Source: Streblospio benedicti
Taxonomy: Eukaryota > Annelida > Polychaeta > Spionida > Spionidae
DNA: 64,000 nucleotides
Direction of reading: 5' to 3'
NCBI GenBank assembly: GCA_019095985.1
Contig: CM032661.1
Coordinates: 5,608,227-5,672,226, forward strand
The notes under the pieces were generated by a model. That model was not told the origin of the DNA. It saw only the letters and a list, made by a program, of their open reading frames with translations, and ran no database searches. Positions 1 to 12,050 of the stretch are shown here, one piece after another. The position numbers and the translations under genes were made by a program. Positions within the stretch are counted from its first letter, which is position 1; every line of letters begins with the position of its first letter.

Positions 1-262
1 CAAAACAACCACAGTCTGATTACGATCCTCGCCTCCCCCGAGCCTCTCCCGGCCCCCGGCCCGCCGTATCGTGCCTGCCCGCGCCGTCACGGGGCCGCGC
101 CCGCGCCCCGGCAGACTCCGGCCCGGCGCGACCGCCAGACGCCGGGCGCTGGCCTTAATTATCGCCCACTTCCCCCGGGCCGGCCGCGGGGACGCGTGCG
201 GCGGGCGGACAGGTCGGGGCCGGAGGGCACGAGGCGTGGTGGCGGGACGGGAGCGGGCGGTG
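1..262. promoter_or_regulatory. GC-rich island with TAAT cores
   Basis: A CpG-rich block, cut by the left window edge, set against AT-rich DNA. It carries homeodomain-type cores inside GC-rich sequence: GATTACGATC near 18 and TTAATTATCGCCC near 155. It is the first of about twenty such islands in the window. It could be an unmethylated promoter or enhancer island. An open frame at 71-367 simply follows the high GC (Arg/Gly-rich, no domain) and I do not treat it as coding. Confidence 0.45.
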
Positions 263-842
263 AGAGAAAGACGTGATATATTGGAGATTGACGCGTATAC
301 GCAAGATGTAGTCATCTGTTTTGCACAACATTATTGCGTTGTTATGTTCTTGGAAATGTACAGATAGAGGCCTGCGAAAGTTGTATATCTACCACCTGTA
401 GCTCATGGGAAGTGATTGGATATGCGACTATACGTCTGGCTTACTTACCAACAAGGTTGTCTGTTTAAGTTCAGTCCCATTACTGCTTTGTTATGGTCAT
501 GAAAATGTGGAGATGCGCTGACGTAGTAGATCTACCATGTAGCAATTGAAACGTGATTGCGTGTGCTGAAAAAAGTCCTGTCCAATACAACAGAAACAAC
601 AACATTGCCGCCCGTCCCACCAAGAAAATAGATATTGTAGCACTGAAGAGGTTGCTGTGAACAGACTATGCATGTAGACAATATAAAGACGATGTAGGTT
701 ATTTATTGTATGAGACCTAAGGCCTGATAGTTTTCTAATGTGTTTTCCCAAGGTTTTGTGGTTACAATTGTCTTCTCTCAACAAGCAAGCTCCTACAAAT
801 GTATTGGGCCCGCTGCTTGGGATTTATGGTATCATTCTGGTC
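263..842. other. single-copy intergenic DNA
   Basis: AT-rich, complex sequence with no gene, RNA or repeat that I recognise. A short ACAACATTGCCGCC-like string near 598 has a weak echo near 1028, too weak to call a repeat. Confidence 0.4.
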
Positions 843-962
843 AACGTTAGATCGTGATTTTTGTCCCGTCATGGTCATTGATATATCAAATGGAAGATTG
901 TAAAACCTGTCTTTAGCTATGTCCATACAGTGGTAGGAACTTGATTGCCATAGAAAAGAAGT
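843..962 (+). repeat. SINE-like repeat, copy 1
   Basis: Read on the plus strand this aligns with the reverse complement of 2778-2900 and of 23466-23575. Shared blocks are a diverged B-box region near the start (GATCGTGATTTTTGTCCC), a CATTTGATATATCAATG-like block, and the tail AGCTATGTCCATACAGTGG followed by TAGGAACTTG. It is the most diverged of the three copies. A tRNA-derived SINE is the likeliest identity, because the 2778 copy keeps a good RNA polymerase III B-box. Confidence 0.5.
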
Positions 963-1189
963 TTTCATAAATTAGACCTAATAGTGTTACAGAAAGTCCC
1001 CAAAAGTACAACAACATCAGCAGCCCCATTGCCGCCTGCCATCCCTTCCAGCCGTCATCCATCAGCTGCTATCTCTGACTCCGTGTCAACAAGGTCCCTT
1101 ATCTAAGCCGGCGCGGAGACCCCGAGACCCCTAGAACCGCCGTCACCCACAATTACCGCAGAGAGCCAGTCCGCGACGTGCGCTTTTTG

Positions 1190-1720
1190 AATTACGTCGT
1201 GCGTCTGTTTTCGATATTGGGAATGACGATTATGTCGTCTGTTTGTAGCCTTGACTAATGTGAATACGGTAGGACTTTTGTTTGAGGCAAACTTTAGTAA
1301 GAAGAGAACCATTTTTTTGTGCTCTCAAGCATTTACAAACAGAGCAAATTGAATCTTGATACACTATTTGGGAATTATACTAATCGTCCGTTTAAAGCCC
1401 CAATGAATGTGAATACGGTAGAACTTTTGATCGGGACATATTTTATAAGGAGACCACCTCTATAACAGGAGCATTTCTCGCTGTCCCAAGCCTTTATAAA
1501 CAGACCAAACTGAACCTCTATTGATACCACAATAAACCAGTCCCACAACATGATGGTCTCAATAGAGAGATTGCACTGTACCACTGTAATTTAACATGAT
1601 CACTTCATTGATTTTTTCCCAAAGACGCACACGTCTGTTTTCAATATTGACAACAGCAATAATCGTCCGTCGGTAGCCCCAATAATCCCAATAATGGGCC
1701 AATAAATATGAATATAAGTA
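1190..1720. repeat. diverged tandem block containing MITE pieces
   Basis: Three related units occur near 1196-1350, 1351-1540 and 1621-1720. They share CGTCTGTTTTC.ATATTG, a TCGTC(C/T)GT...TAGCC block, and AATGTGAATACGGTAG followed by remnants of the TA-flanked MITE (AGACCACCTCTATAAC near 1455). The MITE pieces appear to have been duplicated together with their flank, so the array formed after MITE insertion. Confidence 0.5.
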
Positions 1721-1740
1721 AGAAAAGTGGAGACCTGACA

Positions 1741-2777
1741 AAGTGGTCCATGTCTGCTGGCGTCAGTCGACATGGGGCAGACGATTGCTAAAGAGATTGA
1801 TCTTATTGAGTTAGTGTCATTCCAATGGAAATCAAACGAGATCTGATTCCACGCTGATCAAATGCTACTTTATGTGGCTTGTTTCTTGTGTTTTTGTCGT
1901 TGTTGTCCAACCCAGGTAACTGTTAAACGTTGGTGGAACGGACGTGTGTTTCAGTTTTATGCAATACAGATAGCACACATTTGTTGGAAGAACGTTGCTG
2001 GTAGCGGGGGATTGAAATTTATAATAGAAAACGGATAAATCATTGGATTGTGCGTATTAGTGCGACTGTAGATTGTTTGAGTCATATCCACAATACAATA
2101 TTTTAGCACAAAAAATCTGTGTGCTTTACTATTAAAATTAAAGTGTCTTCTAATCCATTACACACAGTGAATATTATTTTCTTAAAAATCAATACCATTT
2201 GAAATTTTGAGACTCAGTGTCATATGCTTTATTGCCATTCAAATTCCAATGCAAGTCAGTATCAAACAGAATAAGAATTGTAAGGTAATTTTCATGACAA
2301 TGGCTTTGGGACGAGGCTATTTCGCCACCATGTGTGTCGTTGCGCCATCTATTCATACTTCTAATCGCATAATCACAGGTGTGGCCAGTCAAATGAAATA
2401 GAGTTTAGCAGAAATGCATAATTATCTTTTTCTGAGTTTAAACACCATCATTCTCAGCTTGTTTCTTCTTCATGTGTCTTTTCTGTTCATTGTTGCCAAA
2501 TTTTCAATGTATGATGATCAATTTCAATTCAAATTTCATTACAATCGTACAGATGTACCTTTTTCAAAATGGCTTTGAATGGTGTTAACATGGTTTCTAC
2601 TGATGTTGACTATTTATTATCTTCTCGAGTTTGACAAAATTATCAAAGGTTTACACTTTGCTTTAGAGTTAACTGAGGTACTTTCATAATATCAATGTTA
2701 TTTTTTATATATATCATTAGCAACTTGCACACCTTTGATAAGTATTCAATTCTAATCTTCCAATCTGTGGTCCATGG
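1741..2777. other. single-copy AT-rich DNA
   Basis: About 1 kb with no gene or clear repeat. The overlapping short frames on both strands at 2189-2401 have no recognisable domain. Confidence 0.4.
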
Positions 2778-2900
2778 CATGCAAGTTCCTACCACTGTAT
2801 TGACATGGCTGATGACAGTTTTTTTTCTACAAACGTAAGCTTCCATTGTACTACATCATGTGGCACTGACGGGACTCGAACTCACGATGACACACACAGA
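2778..2900 (-). repeat. SINE-like repeat with B-box, copy 2
   Basis: On the minus strand the head reads ATCGTGAGTTCGAGTCCCGT, a good match to the tRNA T-arm and pol III B-box (GTTCGANTC). The body AATGGAAGCTTACG... and tail ATGTCAATACAGTGGTAGG follow. Copies occur at 843-962 (plus strand) and 23466-23575 (minus). No full cloverleaf or A-box is evident, so this is a SINE fragment and not a tRNA gene. Confidence 0.55.
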
Positions 2901-2957
2901 GAGAAGATTAGAATTGAATTCAAAAGCAAGTTTGGGGCAAAACACATTTGACAATTA

Positions 2958-3191
2958 TAGTAGAACCTCCAATTAAGACCACCTCTCTATTGAGACCAGC
3001 TCTATAATAAGACCCCTCTTGACGGTTCGAAACCTTCATAAAGAAAAACCTTTGGTGTGAACCTCTGTATGGAGACCAACCAAAATTTCACATCCCAAAC
3101 CTTCAAAACACCTCTGTATAGAGACCACCTCTATGAGACCACCTAATAGCAGTAGTCCCAAAGGTGGTCCTCGTAGAGAGGTTCTACTGTC
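2958..3191 (+). mobile_element. Tc1/mariner-like MITE, near complete
   Basis: It starts TATAGTAGAACCTCC and ends GAGAGGTTCTACTGT, so the ends form terminal inverted repeats. Inside, GAGACCACCTCT-type modules recur four times in direct and inverted sense. The orientation called plus carries the AAACCTTCATAAAG block after the first third. The short string ACACATTTGA(C/T)AATTAT lies on both sides (2941 and 3237), suggesting a local duplication at the insertion. There is no coding capacity; the element is non-autonomous. Confidence 0.7.
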
Positions 3192-4300
3192 TGTGCCTTA
3201 TTTGACGGCGTGTGTCTCAGCAGCTATAAGGTAAAGACACATTTGATAATTATGCCCCCCACACACACACATACTATTATGCTTTCAACTTCACTTTAAG
3301 CATGTTAGGCCAATACCATCTGATGTTAAGGCGTGTGTCTCAGTAGGTTGGCGCCCGGCACATTAACACGACTTACAGCGTCGCCTCCTGTCAATCATCA
3401 TCATACCGCCTCACTTAGGCTCTCAGGGTCTGAAGGGGATGATATAATCATGTGGAGGATTGAATGTACGGAGTGCTTCCACTAGTGGTGGGGTGGCTAT
3501 AGAATAAGCGTGCAACTGATGATCATCTTCTGAGTCTGATGTAGTATTATAAAGAAAATTACAGGATGAAACACATATAAAATCGGTGAGGCAAGGCAGT
3601 AAACCAAGTTTGATTTAGTGATGATTAAATGAAAGCATATTTTTTTGTTTTCTGGTTTTCCCCCTTTTTTTGCATTTACATTTATATTTCAATACATTTT
3701 AGAGATATTTACATGCATAAGTATGCATGAAAAATATTAATTGTTATCGTTTACATTAAACATTAGACCTATAGATTAAATACTGAATTTGTTTTGCATG
3801 ATCTAATGCTAGCTACAACTGATCGAAATACTGAAAGATGAAATTTGAACATTTTACTTTTTCAAATAGTGGCTTTTTAAAAAACATCTAATGCTGTAAA
3901 ACTGTCTTCAACTATGGCTATGTATTAGACAGATGCTTGCAAGAGAGATATGAGAAAGACAGAAGGTTGAAAATAAATTAACAGCCATTTCGAAGTCCGG
4001 GACGGATCCAGGACTATTGTTAGGGGTGGAGTAAAGAACGCAAATGCTCATAAATGTAGGTGCAGCATGGGGAAAAAGTTTAAATTCTGTGTGCTCCTCT
4101 CAGGTGCATTCTAGACCATTTTCACCAGGAATCTTTCATATAAAACTGTCTGAAATTTTACACGTAGGTCCTACAATTGTTTCCCTACAAAAATGAAGTT
4201 CTTTAAGAACATCCCACCCACCACCCCATCACCACCTGGAATATATGTAAATGTAAATGTGGTGGTTTATAGTCCTAATCCAAGTCTAGCCCTAACGACT
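3192..4300. other. single-copy intergenic DNA
   Basis: AT-rich sequence without a gene. GGCGTGTGTCTCAG occurs twice (about 3205 and 3331). A fragment of the GATCCAGG family is present at 4001-4050. I see nothing else of note. Confidence 0.4.
4001..4050 (+). repeat. GATCCAGG-family fragment
   Basis: GGACGGATCCAGGACTATTG followed by a purine-rich GGGGTGGAG stretch matches the left end of the element best seen at 61257-61420. Only the end is preserved. Confidence 0.35.
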
Positions 4301-4361
4301 TTACAACTTACACCAGGTCATTGGCCCACTTATTAATCATCAATTGATCATTTCTCATATA
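4301..4361 (+). repeat. CACCAGGT/CAATTGATCATT repeat, copy 1
   Basis: TTACACCAGGTCATTGGCCC followed by an ATCATCAATTGATCATT block and CTCATAT. The same order, reverse-complemented, occurs at 18976-19043 and 31400-31452, so this is a dispersed repeat and not a chance motif. Family unknown. Confidence 0.55.
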
Positions 4362-5559
4362 CAATTGCATCCACAACACATTCAGGAATATATACACATA
4401 CATTTTGTATATGGAAGAAGCACATATATACACAAGCACCCGCTTGAGCCTGCAACAGGGGACATTTGTCAGCCTAAATGGGACACATGTCCGCCCGTGC
4501 CCCGGCTGTGGCGACCCCCGTGTTGCGCATGTGTTCTACAAATGAAACTTGTCTGCGCAGACACACGACATTAATCTTGCTGAGCTCAACATGTGAATTG
4601 GTTATATAAACAAATCGTCTCGGAGCGTGCGTCTTCTTTGTATGACATTTTTCCTCGCACTAGCTACACACACACAATGTTAAGTGCTGTACTTGAAGAT
4701 TGACGTCAGGTTACAAATGGAGCAGTCTTCTGTGCAGTTTTGGAGATTTAAAAAACAAAAACAAAATTCTATTTGTTTGGTGGACAGTAGTTTGTTTCAT
4801 ATCAAATTTGTATTTATTTCTATTGTTACCGTTAAATATTGGCAAAATAAGTCCTAAGGATCCTAATATTTAAAAAAATGATTTTTAATGTGAAATGATT
4901 TCATGTTACACTCCTTTTCAAATCAAGCAAATACATAGAAATTAGATCTATTTTGATAATGCTTAACAGGAGCAAATTAGTTGAATTCAAAGTTGATATT
5001 TTTTTCAAAACAATGTTTATTTGAACATTGTTTCATATTAAAGTCATTGTCCTATTCATTTTCTTACTGTTAAAGTTGATTAAATGTAACTGCACACAAA
5101 TCTAACTGAATATACTTGAATTTTATTCAGCTATAGTTTAATCACTGCAAATTAACAGTATAAACAGAAGTGAGACAATGATGTTCATATTATACTTTTA
5201 ATTTTGCTGTATTGTCAATGAATTGTCGTTTGAAATAGTTGTAATGGGGTTTGGGTTAAAATAGGCCAATGTAATGTTTGAGAACAATCTGATTTGTGTA
5301 CATTATTTGATAGTTTTCTTTATCACAAGCACTGTGACTAAATTGCAACGCTATAGTGCAGACTAATATTTTACAACCTGGCCTAGACATATACATTATT
5401 GACAGGTGAATTCATCTTTAATAAAAAGATAATTTTAAACTAATTTAGAGTATAAACTTGAGAATTCTGTGTCCTCGATTACTGTTCATGGCTAAACTTG
5501 GGTCCGCCAACTCCATGCTAACTTTCTGTGTTCAATAATAATCACCACGCCTTTGTGTT
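4362..5559. other. single-copy AT-rich DNA
   Basis: No gene, RNA or repeat recognised. The 76-codon frame at 4344-4574 starts inside the preceding repeat and has no known domain. Confidence 0.4.
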
Positions 5560-6030
5560 TCTGTGTGAAAACTACATTAATTACGACTTACCCCGGTCAT
5601 TAGTGAATAATAATGAGATATTGTGTTAGAAATGCATAAAAACAAGCATATATCGCCGAACCGTGAGAATCCGATGATGTCAAGTTCGCCACCACCTATA
5701 GAACCAGCGGTGGTTTCGTTGCATCTTCAGATCGCCGGAGGCTAAACAGTTGTTTGTGGCCAATGGCAGGCCACGTGAAATAGATATAGGCGGGTAATTA
5801 AGGCAATTATAGGCAGCTTTTTATGTTTCTTTTAACAGGCAAATCGAAATACAGTCCATGGACAGTTGTTGGCTGAATTTATCACTGTTTGGCAGAACAA
5901 AGATCCTCGTATGTTGGGTGCCAAGGGCCGGCCCATCTTTTTAACATCGGTGGCTTTGTGCTTCACTTGCAAGTGGCTGTGTTAATGATGATTACACATT
6001 GATGGGGTCATTAGGCGGTGTCGTACCCTG
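5560..6030. promoter_or_regulatory. candidate cis-regulatory element (homeodomain/NK2 motifs)
   Basis: A high-complexity stretch distinct from the surrounding AT-rich DNA. It holds TTAATTACGAC, GGGTAATTAAGGCAATTATAG, a perfect palindrome CACTTGCAAGTG (NK2-type CACTTG/CAAGTG sites, about 5967), GATGATTACAC and GTCATTAGGCGG. Dense homeodomain-type sites in non-repetitive DNA suggest an enhancer. No cross-species conservation can be tested here. Confidence 0.3.
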
Positions 6031-6045
6031 CTATAAGGACACTGG

Positions 6046-6046
6046 T

Positions 6047-6078
<32 letters not shown>
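6046..6078. repeat. (TTGCTG)n microsatellite
   Basis: Short imperfect hexanucleotide run mixing GTTGCT and GCTGCT units. Confidence 0.85.
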
Positions 6079-8220
6079 AACGAGATGTAGCTACATGTTC
6101 TAATCCTTGTAGACGTCAAGCCTAGACGATGGTTTCTGTCAATGCAATAACGTTAACATCCAAAACATCATAATCATAACTATTCAGCTACGGAAAAGTA
6201 GCGTATATGTCATATTTGAGCGTAGTTATGATGGGAGACCAAAATCTAGAGAGTAGATGAATATGTTTTTGAAAACACATTTTTAAGTTGTATTAATTTG
6301 AGAACAAACCTAACACAGCAATTTCATTAATCTTATGGTTTTACAAACTGATGTGTGTGAACAGGGAAACACATATCAAGTGTTCTTTATATAGTTGGTT
6401 CCATTTATCAAAACAATATATTAGTCATTCCACCAAATTGTCAAATGATATGATGATATAATGATTACATATACCATGTGCCAACATATGTCAGTGTTTT
6501 TTGTTTTTGTGCAAACTTTACGTAGATTATTATATTGTGAAGAAGATCACAGTGGTATAGACTCAGCTAAAGTAGTAAATGAGCTAGATGTTACGATAAT
6601 ATAACAATTTATCCGTCGTTGTACTCTGGTTAATTCGCGAGCTTGTATAAACTCTCAAATTATTCATCATAGACATACCTAAAACTCATCTGTCAACAAA
6701 AATCAGAGACATTCAATTTTTTGTGATCAGGAAGCTATTGTTTCGGCATTTAAATTTGAATTAATATATTTATGTAGTTTTTAGCTTTTGGATTTTTAAG
6801 CAGTAGACTAATATATACAAATAATGAATCAGAGACATTATTTGCTGTGGAATTTTGTTTTCCAAATTCCATGTGTTTTGCTTTGACTTTGAATAAGATT
6901 CACAACTGGCGCTCAAGCTTCAGGTTTCTTTGCACGAAATAAATGTAACCCTGCAGGTATCATGCATGTTCATTTTCATATTCATTTCCATACGTGCATG
7001 TCTTAACAGTTTTCAAGATATTTTAGTTCGTTTGATTCACACATCGGTAGCCTCATCCTACCAATGTGTACACTTTTCATTTCAATAGTTCAGTTTGTTT
7101 GTACTTAGGATTAATGATACTGTATTCATTGTAAATACAATTGTTGTGAATGTTTTTAAGCGACAGATTGGATTGATTTTGGTGTGAGATATGAATATTA
7201 GATTTATACTGTGTGTTCCACGAGTTACATAGATTTTGATTCTCGGTCACACGCGTTAACTTCATATATACACATCATGTAAGGTGACACATTTATATAT
7301 GATTCTTACAATTCAGTACAAAAATAAAACAAGTTGAATCAGTTGGCAGATTCAAGCACTGAATATATGCAGAAAGCACGAAAATTCATAGAAATATATT
7401 AACAACAATATACCATAAAATAATTTATTTGGCTATTCATTCAAACTGAATCAGTGACTATAAGGACCATTACTGACTACGTTAAGCATGATAATAATCA
7501 GGTGAATGACAATATATGACTTTTACATTTTGGAGTGACTTAGTGGCTAGTATTTCATCTAAATGCGGCCTATCAACTAGGGTGAAAAATGACTGTAGAT
7601 TTACATTTAGTCGCTTGTGATAATTTATGAAAAGCTGTTGCCAGTTTTCTTTAACCATTAACAATCAAATGGACAAAGTAGAAACGTCATATATCTATTG
7701 ACAAAGTATAAAATTAGATGTAAAGGTATAGTATAGTTTGTTGGCTTTTATGGACTAGATATCTGCATAGTTATTTATGTTAAGATAAAAAGATATGAAT
7801 TAAAAATATCAAGTTTCAAAAACTAGAGTATTTGTAAACATAGAACAATTAGAAATAGGATTAACAAGAATAATAACGTATCAAACCAAAAATATTCGTC
7901 TTTTAAAATGAAACTGGGAGGTCAATACTTTTCTTCATCTGCCAAACCATTTTTTGCAAAAATTGCAAAGACCCTCTAATTGAATAACCTCCCAAACCAT
8001 ATCACACTACAAACAATAGCAAAATTCACAATTCTCAAAACACTACATTCAAATGACTGTAGAAAACACAAACAGATAAAAACCCATATGAACAATGTGG
8101 GAACATCATTCCACAGAGGGAACAACACGACTAAATGTATTCTAATAGAGTCGCCGAGTGTTTATGCGCTGTAAGTTCTTTGTTTAATTAATGTTCTAGT
8201 CGGCAGCCGACATTTGCAAT
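6079..8220. other. single-copy AT-rich DNA
   Basis: Over 2 kb of AT-rich DNA without a gene or a repeat family seen elsewhere in the window. Several 60-codon frames exist, all low-complexity Asn/Ile/Lys-rich, as expected from base composition. Confidence 0.4.
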
Positions 8221-8244
8221 TCATGGAGCCAGCGTCCATGACCG

Positions 8245-8279
<35 letters not shown>

Positions 8280-8536
8280 GCATGTCATTACCACAGGTTC
8301 CTCTCAGTCTCCTCAAAATGACAACATGAAAAGTATAAAACCGAACAAATGGCGGCGCACGCCCCCTCGCGGACTTATCTCTTTCTACGGGGACACGTGT
8401 AAAGGTGTAGGTAGGAAAGTGGAAGCAGCTAGGCAGATAAGGGGCCGGCGCCACCGATGGGGACGATGGTGGCGGCCCCGGCCCGGGGAGGGGGTGGGGG
8501 TTGAGGGGGTCCTAGAGGGCGAGGTGATGGGGTGAT
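8221..8536. promoter_or_regulatory. GC island with (CCG)n tract
   Basis: An abrupt GC-rich block. A (CCG)11 tract lies at 8246-8279, then a YY1-like AAATGGCGGCGCAC at about 8347 and a G-rich tail (8480-8535). Overlapping frames on both strands (8221-8454 minus, 8326-8535 plus) are translations of the GC repeat. A CpG-island promoter or enhancer is possible; no transcript is evident. Confidence 0.4.
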
Positions 8537-9289
8537 ACGATCATTGTACTTTTACAGGAATCTGTTTCAAACTGAACATAGCTGTGTTGATTTTTTATTA
8601 GTCTCGATCACCCAGACCTACAGTGGCGTGGTCTTGTATCACTTTCTGTATGCAATATAGAGGCTGGTTGAATGAGGCTAACTTTTTATATGTCTATGAT
8701 GTGTCAATCGCAGATATAGCCCACAGTAGATGGGGATGTAAGATCAACATTAGTGGTTGACAGGAATCTCTTTCGTACTGCATGTGGATGCTTTGTTACA
8801 TATTCACCCGATGATTAAAGTGACTAGTTTGCGCATATTTGTATTTTGAAAAAGAATGCTTGTATTGATCCCTTAAACCTAAGTGGGTCATTTGCTCATT
8901 ATGTTAAAATATGTCCATTTTCAATGGTTTGGCAAGTACAAAACAAAGTGATATGACTACCTAGCCTTTTGATGATGCTTATTAGCTATATTAGAGAATA
9001 TGATAAAAATAAACTCATGCAAAAAGCTACAAATTATGCATGATATCGTTAATGTTCCCATATGGGTGTTGAAAATATTTTAGCAAACTACTGCCAATAA
9101 ATTGATGATTTTCACTATCAAAATAACACAAAAAAATATCTAACGCAAATATCTATCACCATCACCACATAGCTATGTTAATAATCAAATCACAAATAAC
9201 ATTGTTTCAAAATGACTACAAACCACTGTAATCACAAATGTCAAACGACAAAAACCGCAAAATCCGAAAATTTCAGAAATTACTGTTGG
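8537..9289. other. single-copy DNA
   Basis: No gene, RNA or repeat recognised. Confidence 0.4.
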
Positions 9290-9460
9290 AGCCGGAAAGA
9301 CGAGACAAAATGGAGGCGGGAATCTGATACCAAGATGGCCGCCACACTTGTCATTGATTAGATTAAATTAATTTGCAATTTTAGTTGGAGGCACTTTTGC
9401 TTAACTTAGATTTATCTACGCTTCAGCATCACTTAATGGCGCTTGCTGATTTATTCAAAG
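9290..9460. promoter_or_regulatory. candidate cis-regulatory element with YY1-like site
   Basis: Contains CCAAGATGGCCGCCAC (about 9330, matching the YY1 consensus AAGATGGCGGC) beside an AT-rich homeodomain-like run TCATTGATTAGATTAAATTA. The sequence is complex and non-repetitive. It is the best single YY1-type match in the window. Confidence 0.3.
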
Positions 9461-9703
9461 ACTGGTTGATACAGTGGTGACCCAGTGAAATGGGCATACA
9501 ACCTCAGTGTTATTGAATGGAAGGATGTTCTTATTCTAGTAGATGGCATTTCACAACAAATATAACATGTATCAATGCCAAATAGAGCAGTTTAGCTTGG
9601 AATACAAGTCAATTGGACAAAGTTATTGTGTTGTGGGATTCCTTGCATATCTACACTAGTTAATTTATGTCCACAACTTGGCATCATGTTGCAAAGTGTC
9701 GCC

Positions 9704-9713
9704 GGTATAAAAG
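9704..9713 (+). promoter_or_regulatory. possible TATA box
   Basis: GTATAAAAGA preceded by GTGTCGCCG. It is a good match to a metazoan TATA box, but no downstream initiator or coding exon supports it. Confidence 0.12.
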
Positions 9714-9954
9714 AACACTTTCACTAGTGGTCACCATCCTCTCTAAGTGATATATCACATTCCCAAAGCGGTACAATATGTCTACCAACAACGGCCCATA
9801 TGTCAAAATCAACCACCACCACAGTAACAACAACAAAATGCATATTTCAACACCACTACCACATCAAACAAACAGAGACCCATCAAAATATCGCCCAGAG
9901 AACAACATATTACACGATTATCGAAAACATCGCCAAATCGATGCAATCATCGTG

Positions 9955-10045
9955 TCTTTTTGACGTCGAACGTCGGCTCTCTACCCACATAACGTACGAC
10001 TTCCGTCAAACGTCGAACGCCAGAACGTACGTCCTCTGCGGCTAT
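9955..10045. promoter_or_regulatory. ACGT-rich cluster
   Basis: A run of GACGTCGAACGTCGG, AACGTACGAC, CGTCAAACGTCGAACG and AACGTACGTCC: about eight ACGT or AACGTC cores in 90 bp with local inverted symmetry. Similar ACGT clusters occur at 25500-25660 and 36235-36340. Either a diverged short tandem repeat or a cluster of bZIP/bHLH-PAS-like sites. Confidence 0.35.
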
Positions 10046-10779
10046 AGTTTCGCTTTGAACTCTGCCGTTTGTATAGAAGTTGAGAGGAGCCATAAGTCTC
10101 GGCTGTGCTGTGGTGTTGTCCGGGTTCTTTCGGGGTCATGGTTGTTGGCATCTGCACGACGGTCGGCATGGCACTGACATATGTGTCGGCGGCCATTGGC
10201 CAGAGAGACCTGAGAGACCCCCGGGTCACAGTGGCCCCCAGCACACCATTTGCCAAATATATGCAGAGCGTGTGTGTGAGAAAGCTACCGTGGCCGGGTT
10301 ATAATCACTTGGCCAGCTTGGCCTTTGTTTTTATGACCAATTATCTATGTGCAGGCTGGGTTGTGTTTTTGTTTTGTTTAAATGTGCTGCTTGCTGTAGT
10401 TGGTGTATGAACGATATTGTGAGTTATTGGTGCTTGTGTATTGTTGTGTGGATTCGATGTTTTTGTATTGTATATTGTGTATTGTATATTTTTGTATGGC
10501 TGATGCTGTTGTCAAGGAGGCCTTGCCTTGGATGGTAAAAAAATGTCATAACTCAGTTGTCGCTGATTCAACTGTCTACGAATAACATAATAGAATAAAA
10601 AAAAAAAAAAACAATAGTCAAATTTAAATAGACAAAATGCCATATATCATGTTTGTGAAATACCATGCCATACTTAAATCACTATCGTGTATAATGTATT
10701 GTTTGGAACATTTTGTCACATTTTGAAACTATAGCATGGAAAGAAAACAGAATACCAAATATTACTGAGAATATTCAAG
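10046..10779. other. intergenic DNA; hydrophobic open frame not called
   Basis: Mixed-composition sequence. The plus-strand frame at 10105-10410 (101 codons) has two hydrophobic stretches, but other frames on both strands are open over the same span and no family is recognisable. T/G-rich low-complexity DNA with TATTGTGTATTG repeats lies at 10430-10500, and a poly(A) run at 10598-10611. Confidence 0.35.
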
Positions 10780-10884
10780 CGGTCTTCATGGAACGGTGGT
10801 CTCTTCAAACTTATACGGCATTGGTCTTATCCTAGAGGTGGTCTTAATAGACGGTGGTCATATCGAGGGGTTTTAACTGTACCA
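10780..10884 (-). mobile_element. MITE fragment
   Basis: Modules GTGGTCTCTTCAAAC, GGTCTTATCCTAGAGGTGGTCTTAATAG and TTTTAACTGTAC mark a right-end fragment of the TA-flanked MITE in reverse orientation. The left end is missing. Confidence 0.55.
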
Positions 10885-11429
10885 TACATGATATGTAGTA
10901 CGTTTGAAGTCTAGATTGTTTTGAATTGGAAATTAGAAATGCAATCTTGAATTTGGTCACTACTTTACATTTCATTTTTGCTTCGTATTTTGATGGGAAC
11001 TATTAATGTTGACTTGATAAAAACAAGAGGAAACTAATAAAATTACATCTGAATTTATGTGTTCTTGCTCCTTGAAAATGCGAATGGTGTGTTGAGTAAA
11101 ATAGTAGAAAAAATACATCAAATATTGGTCTTCCCAGTTCGTTTGATATTTTTCAAAACCATTAAATATACTTAATTGTACTTTTGTCAGTAGGTTATAT
11201 CTCTAAGAAAGTTGACATCTGTGTAAATTTCATGACGATCGGACATATAATAAATGTAGAATATAATTTTATTTAAAGCATATAATGCGCAACAGTTTCA
11301 AGCTTCTGCTATAAGGCTTTATGTTTTTTGAAACTACATTTACAGCAAATACTTGCAGACATATTTTTCTGTTTGATTGATTGTTTTGTCAGATTATTAG
11401 GTGTTTTCTACCACATGTTACATTGCACT
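10885..11429. other. single-copy AT-rich DNA
   Basis: No gene or repeat recognised. Confidence 0.4.
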
Positions 11430-11825
11430 ATTTCCTATTTTTGGAACTCCTTCTCCAATCCCAATTCTTATATCCTAACAACCTGACAAATACCAATCTT
11501 AAACATTCGGGAAACTATGGGAAGCACTTGTCCGATCTTTCTGAACCCTTTACATGTCAGCGCAGGTTTCTAGAAGAAAACTAACAACATTGCATTTTCC
11601 TCATTTTTTTAAAATAATCTCCCAAACCAGATCCTGAAAGAACCTGAAAAGACCAATGCTAACATAGGCCTATTTGGGAAACTGTAGGAAATACTTGTCT
11701 TATCTGTATTCATAAAACACGTATAAACTAGGAGAGTCGCAATCGCACTAACCCCCGCCCCCTTCAAGATAATTTCTCATTCCCAATTTTTGAAAGAAGC
11801 TGACAAGACCAATAGGCCCACCAAC
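11430..11825. repeat. diverged tandem repeat, about 150-185-bp units
   Basis: Two units and a partial third share a CCCAATT(C/T)TT start, a CTGA(C/A)AA(G/T)ACCAAT block and GGGAAACT(A/G)TGGGAA(G/A)(C/T)ACTTGTC. They begin near 11450, 11625 and 11770. The 67-codon frame at 11381-11584 lies inside unit 1 and is not repeated as a frame in the others, so it is unlikely to code. Confidence 0.45.
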
Positions 11826-11867
11826 GTTCTCACAACCCACGTCTCACACCGTGAGCCACCTGCACAC

Positions 11868-12050
11868 CGCACCAGCCTCGTTTTGGCCGTAATTACTCCC
11901 GTTTAAATCCTACACGAGAGTTCCATTTCCGTTATCGAGAGCGAGGCTGCCGCGTCACGCACGCCGTCAGGTCTCGTCTGCTCTGTGTACGTCAAACCAC
12001 CGCGTCTTCGCGGAACCACGGGCCGTACATGGGGTCCGGGATACGTGCCT
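11868..12050. promoter_or_regulatory. GC-rich island
   Basis: CpG-rich block containing GGCCGTAATTACTCCCG, CGTTATCGAGAGCG, and two CGCGTC strings. It matches the class of islands with TAATTA cores in GC-rich context found throughout the window. Confidence 0.4.

Noticed and set aside
8221-8535. Arg/Gly-rich coding exon
   Set aside because: Frames on both strands are open only because of the CCG tract and GC content.
9704-9713. TATA promoter driving a gene at 9778
   Set aside because: The downstream frame is short, repeat-like (Asn/His-rich) and has no domain; one TATA match is not enough.
10105-10410. 101-codon plus-strand frame with two hydrophobic stretches (possible small membrane protein)
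   Set aside because: Other frames on both strands are open over the same span, codons show no bias I can see, no family resemblance, and there is no splice or promoter support.
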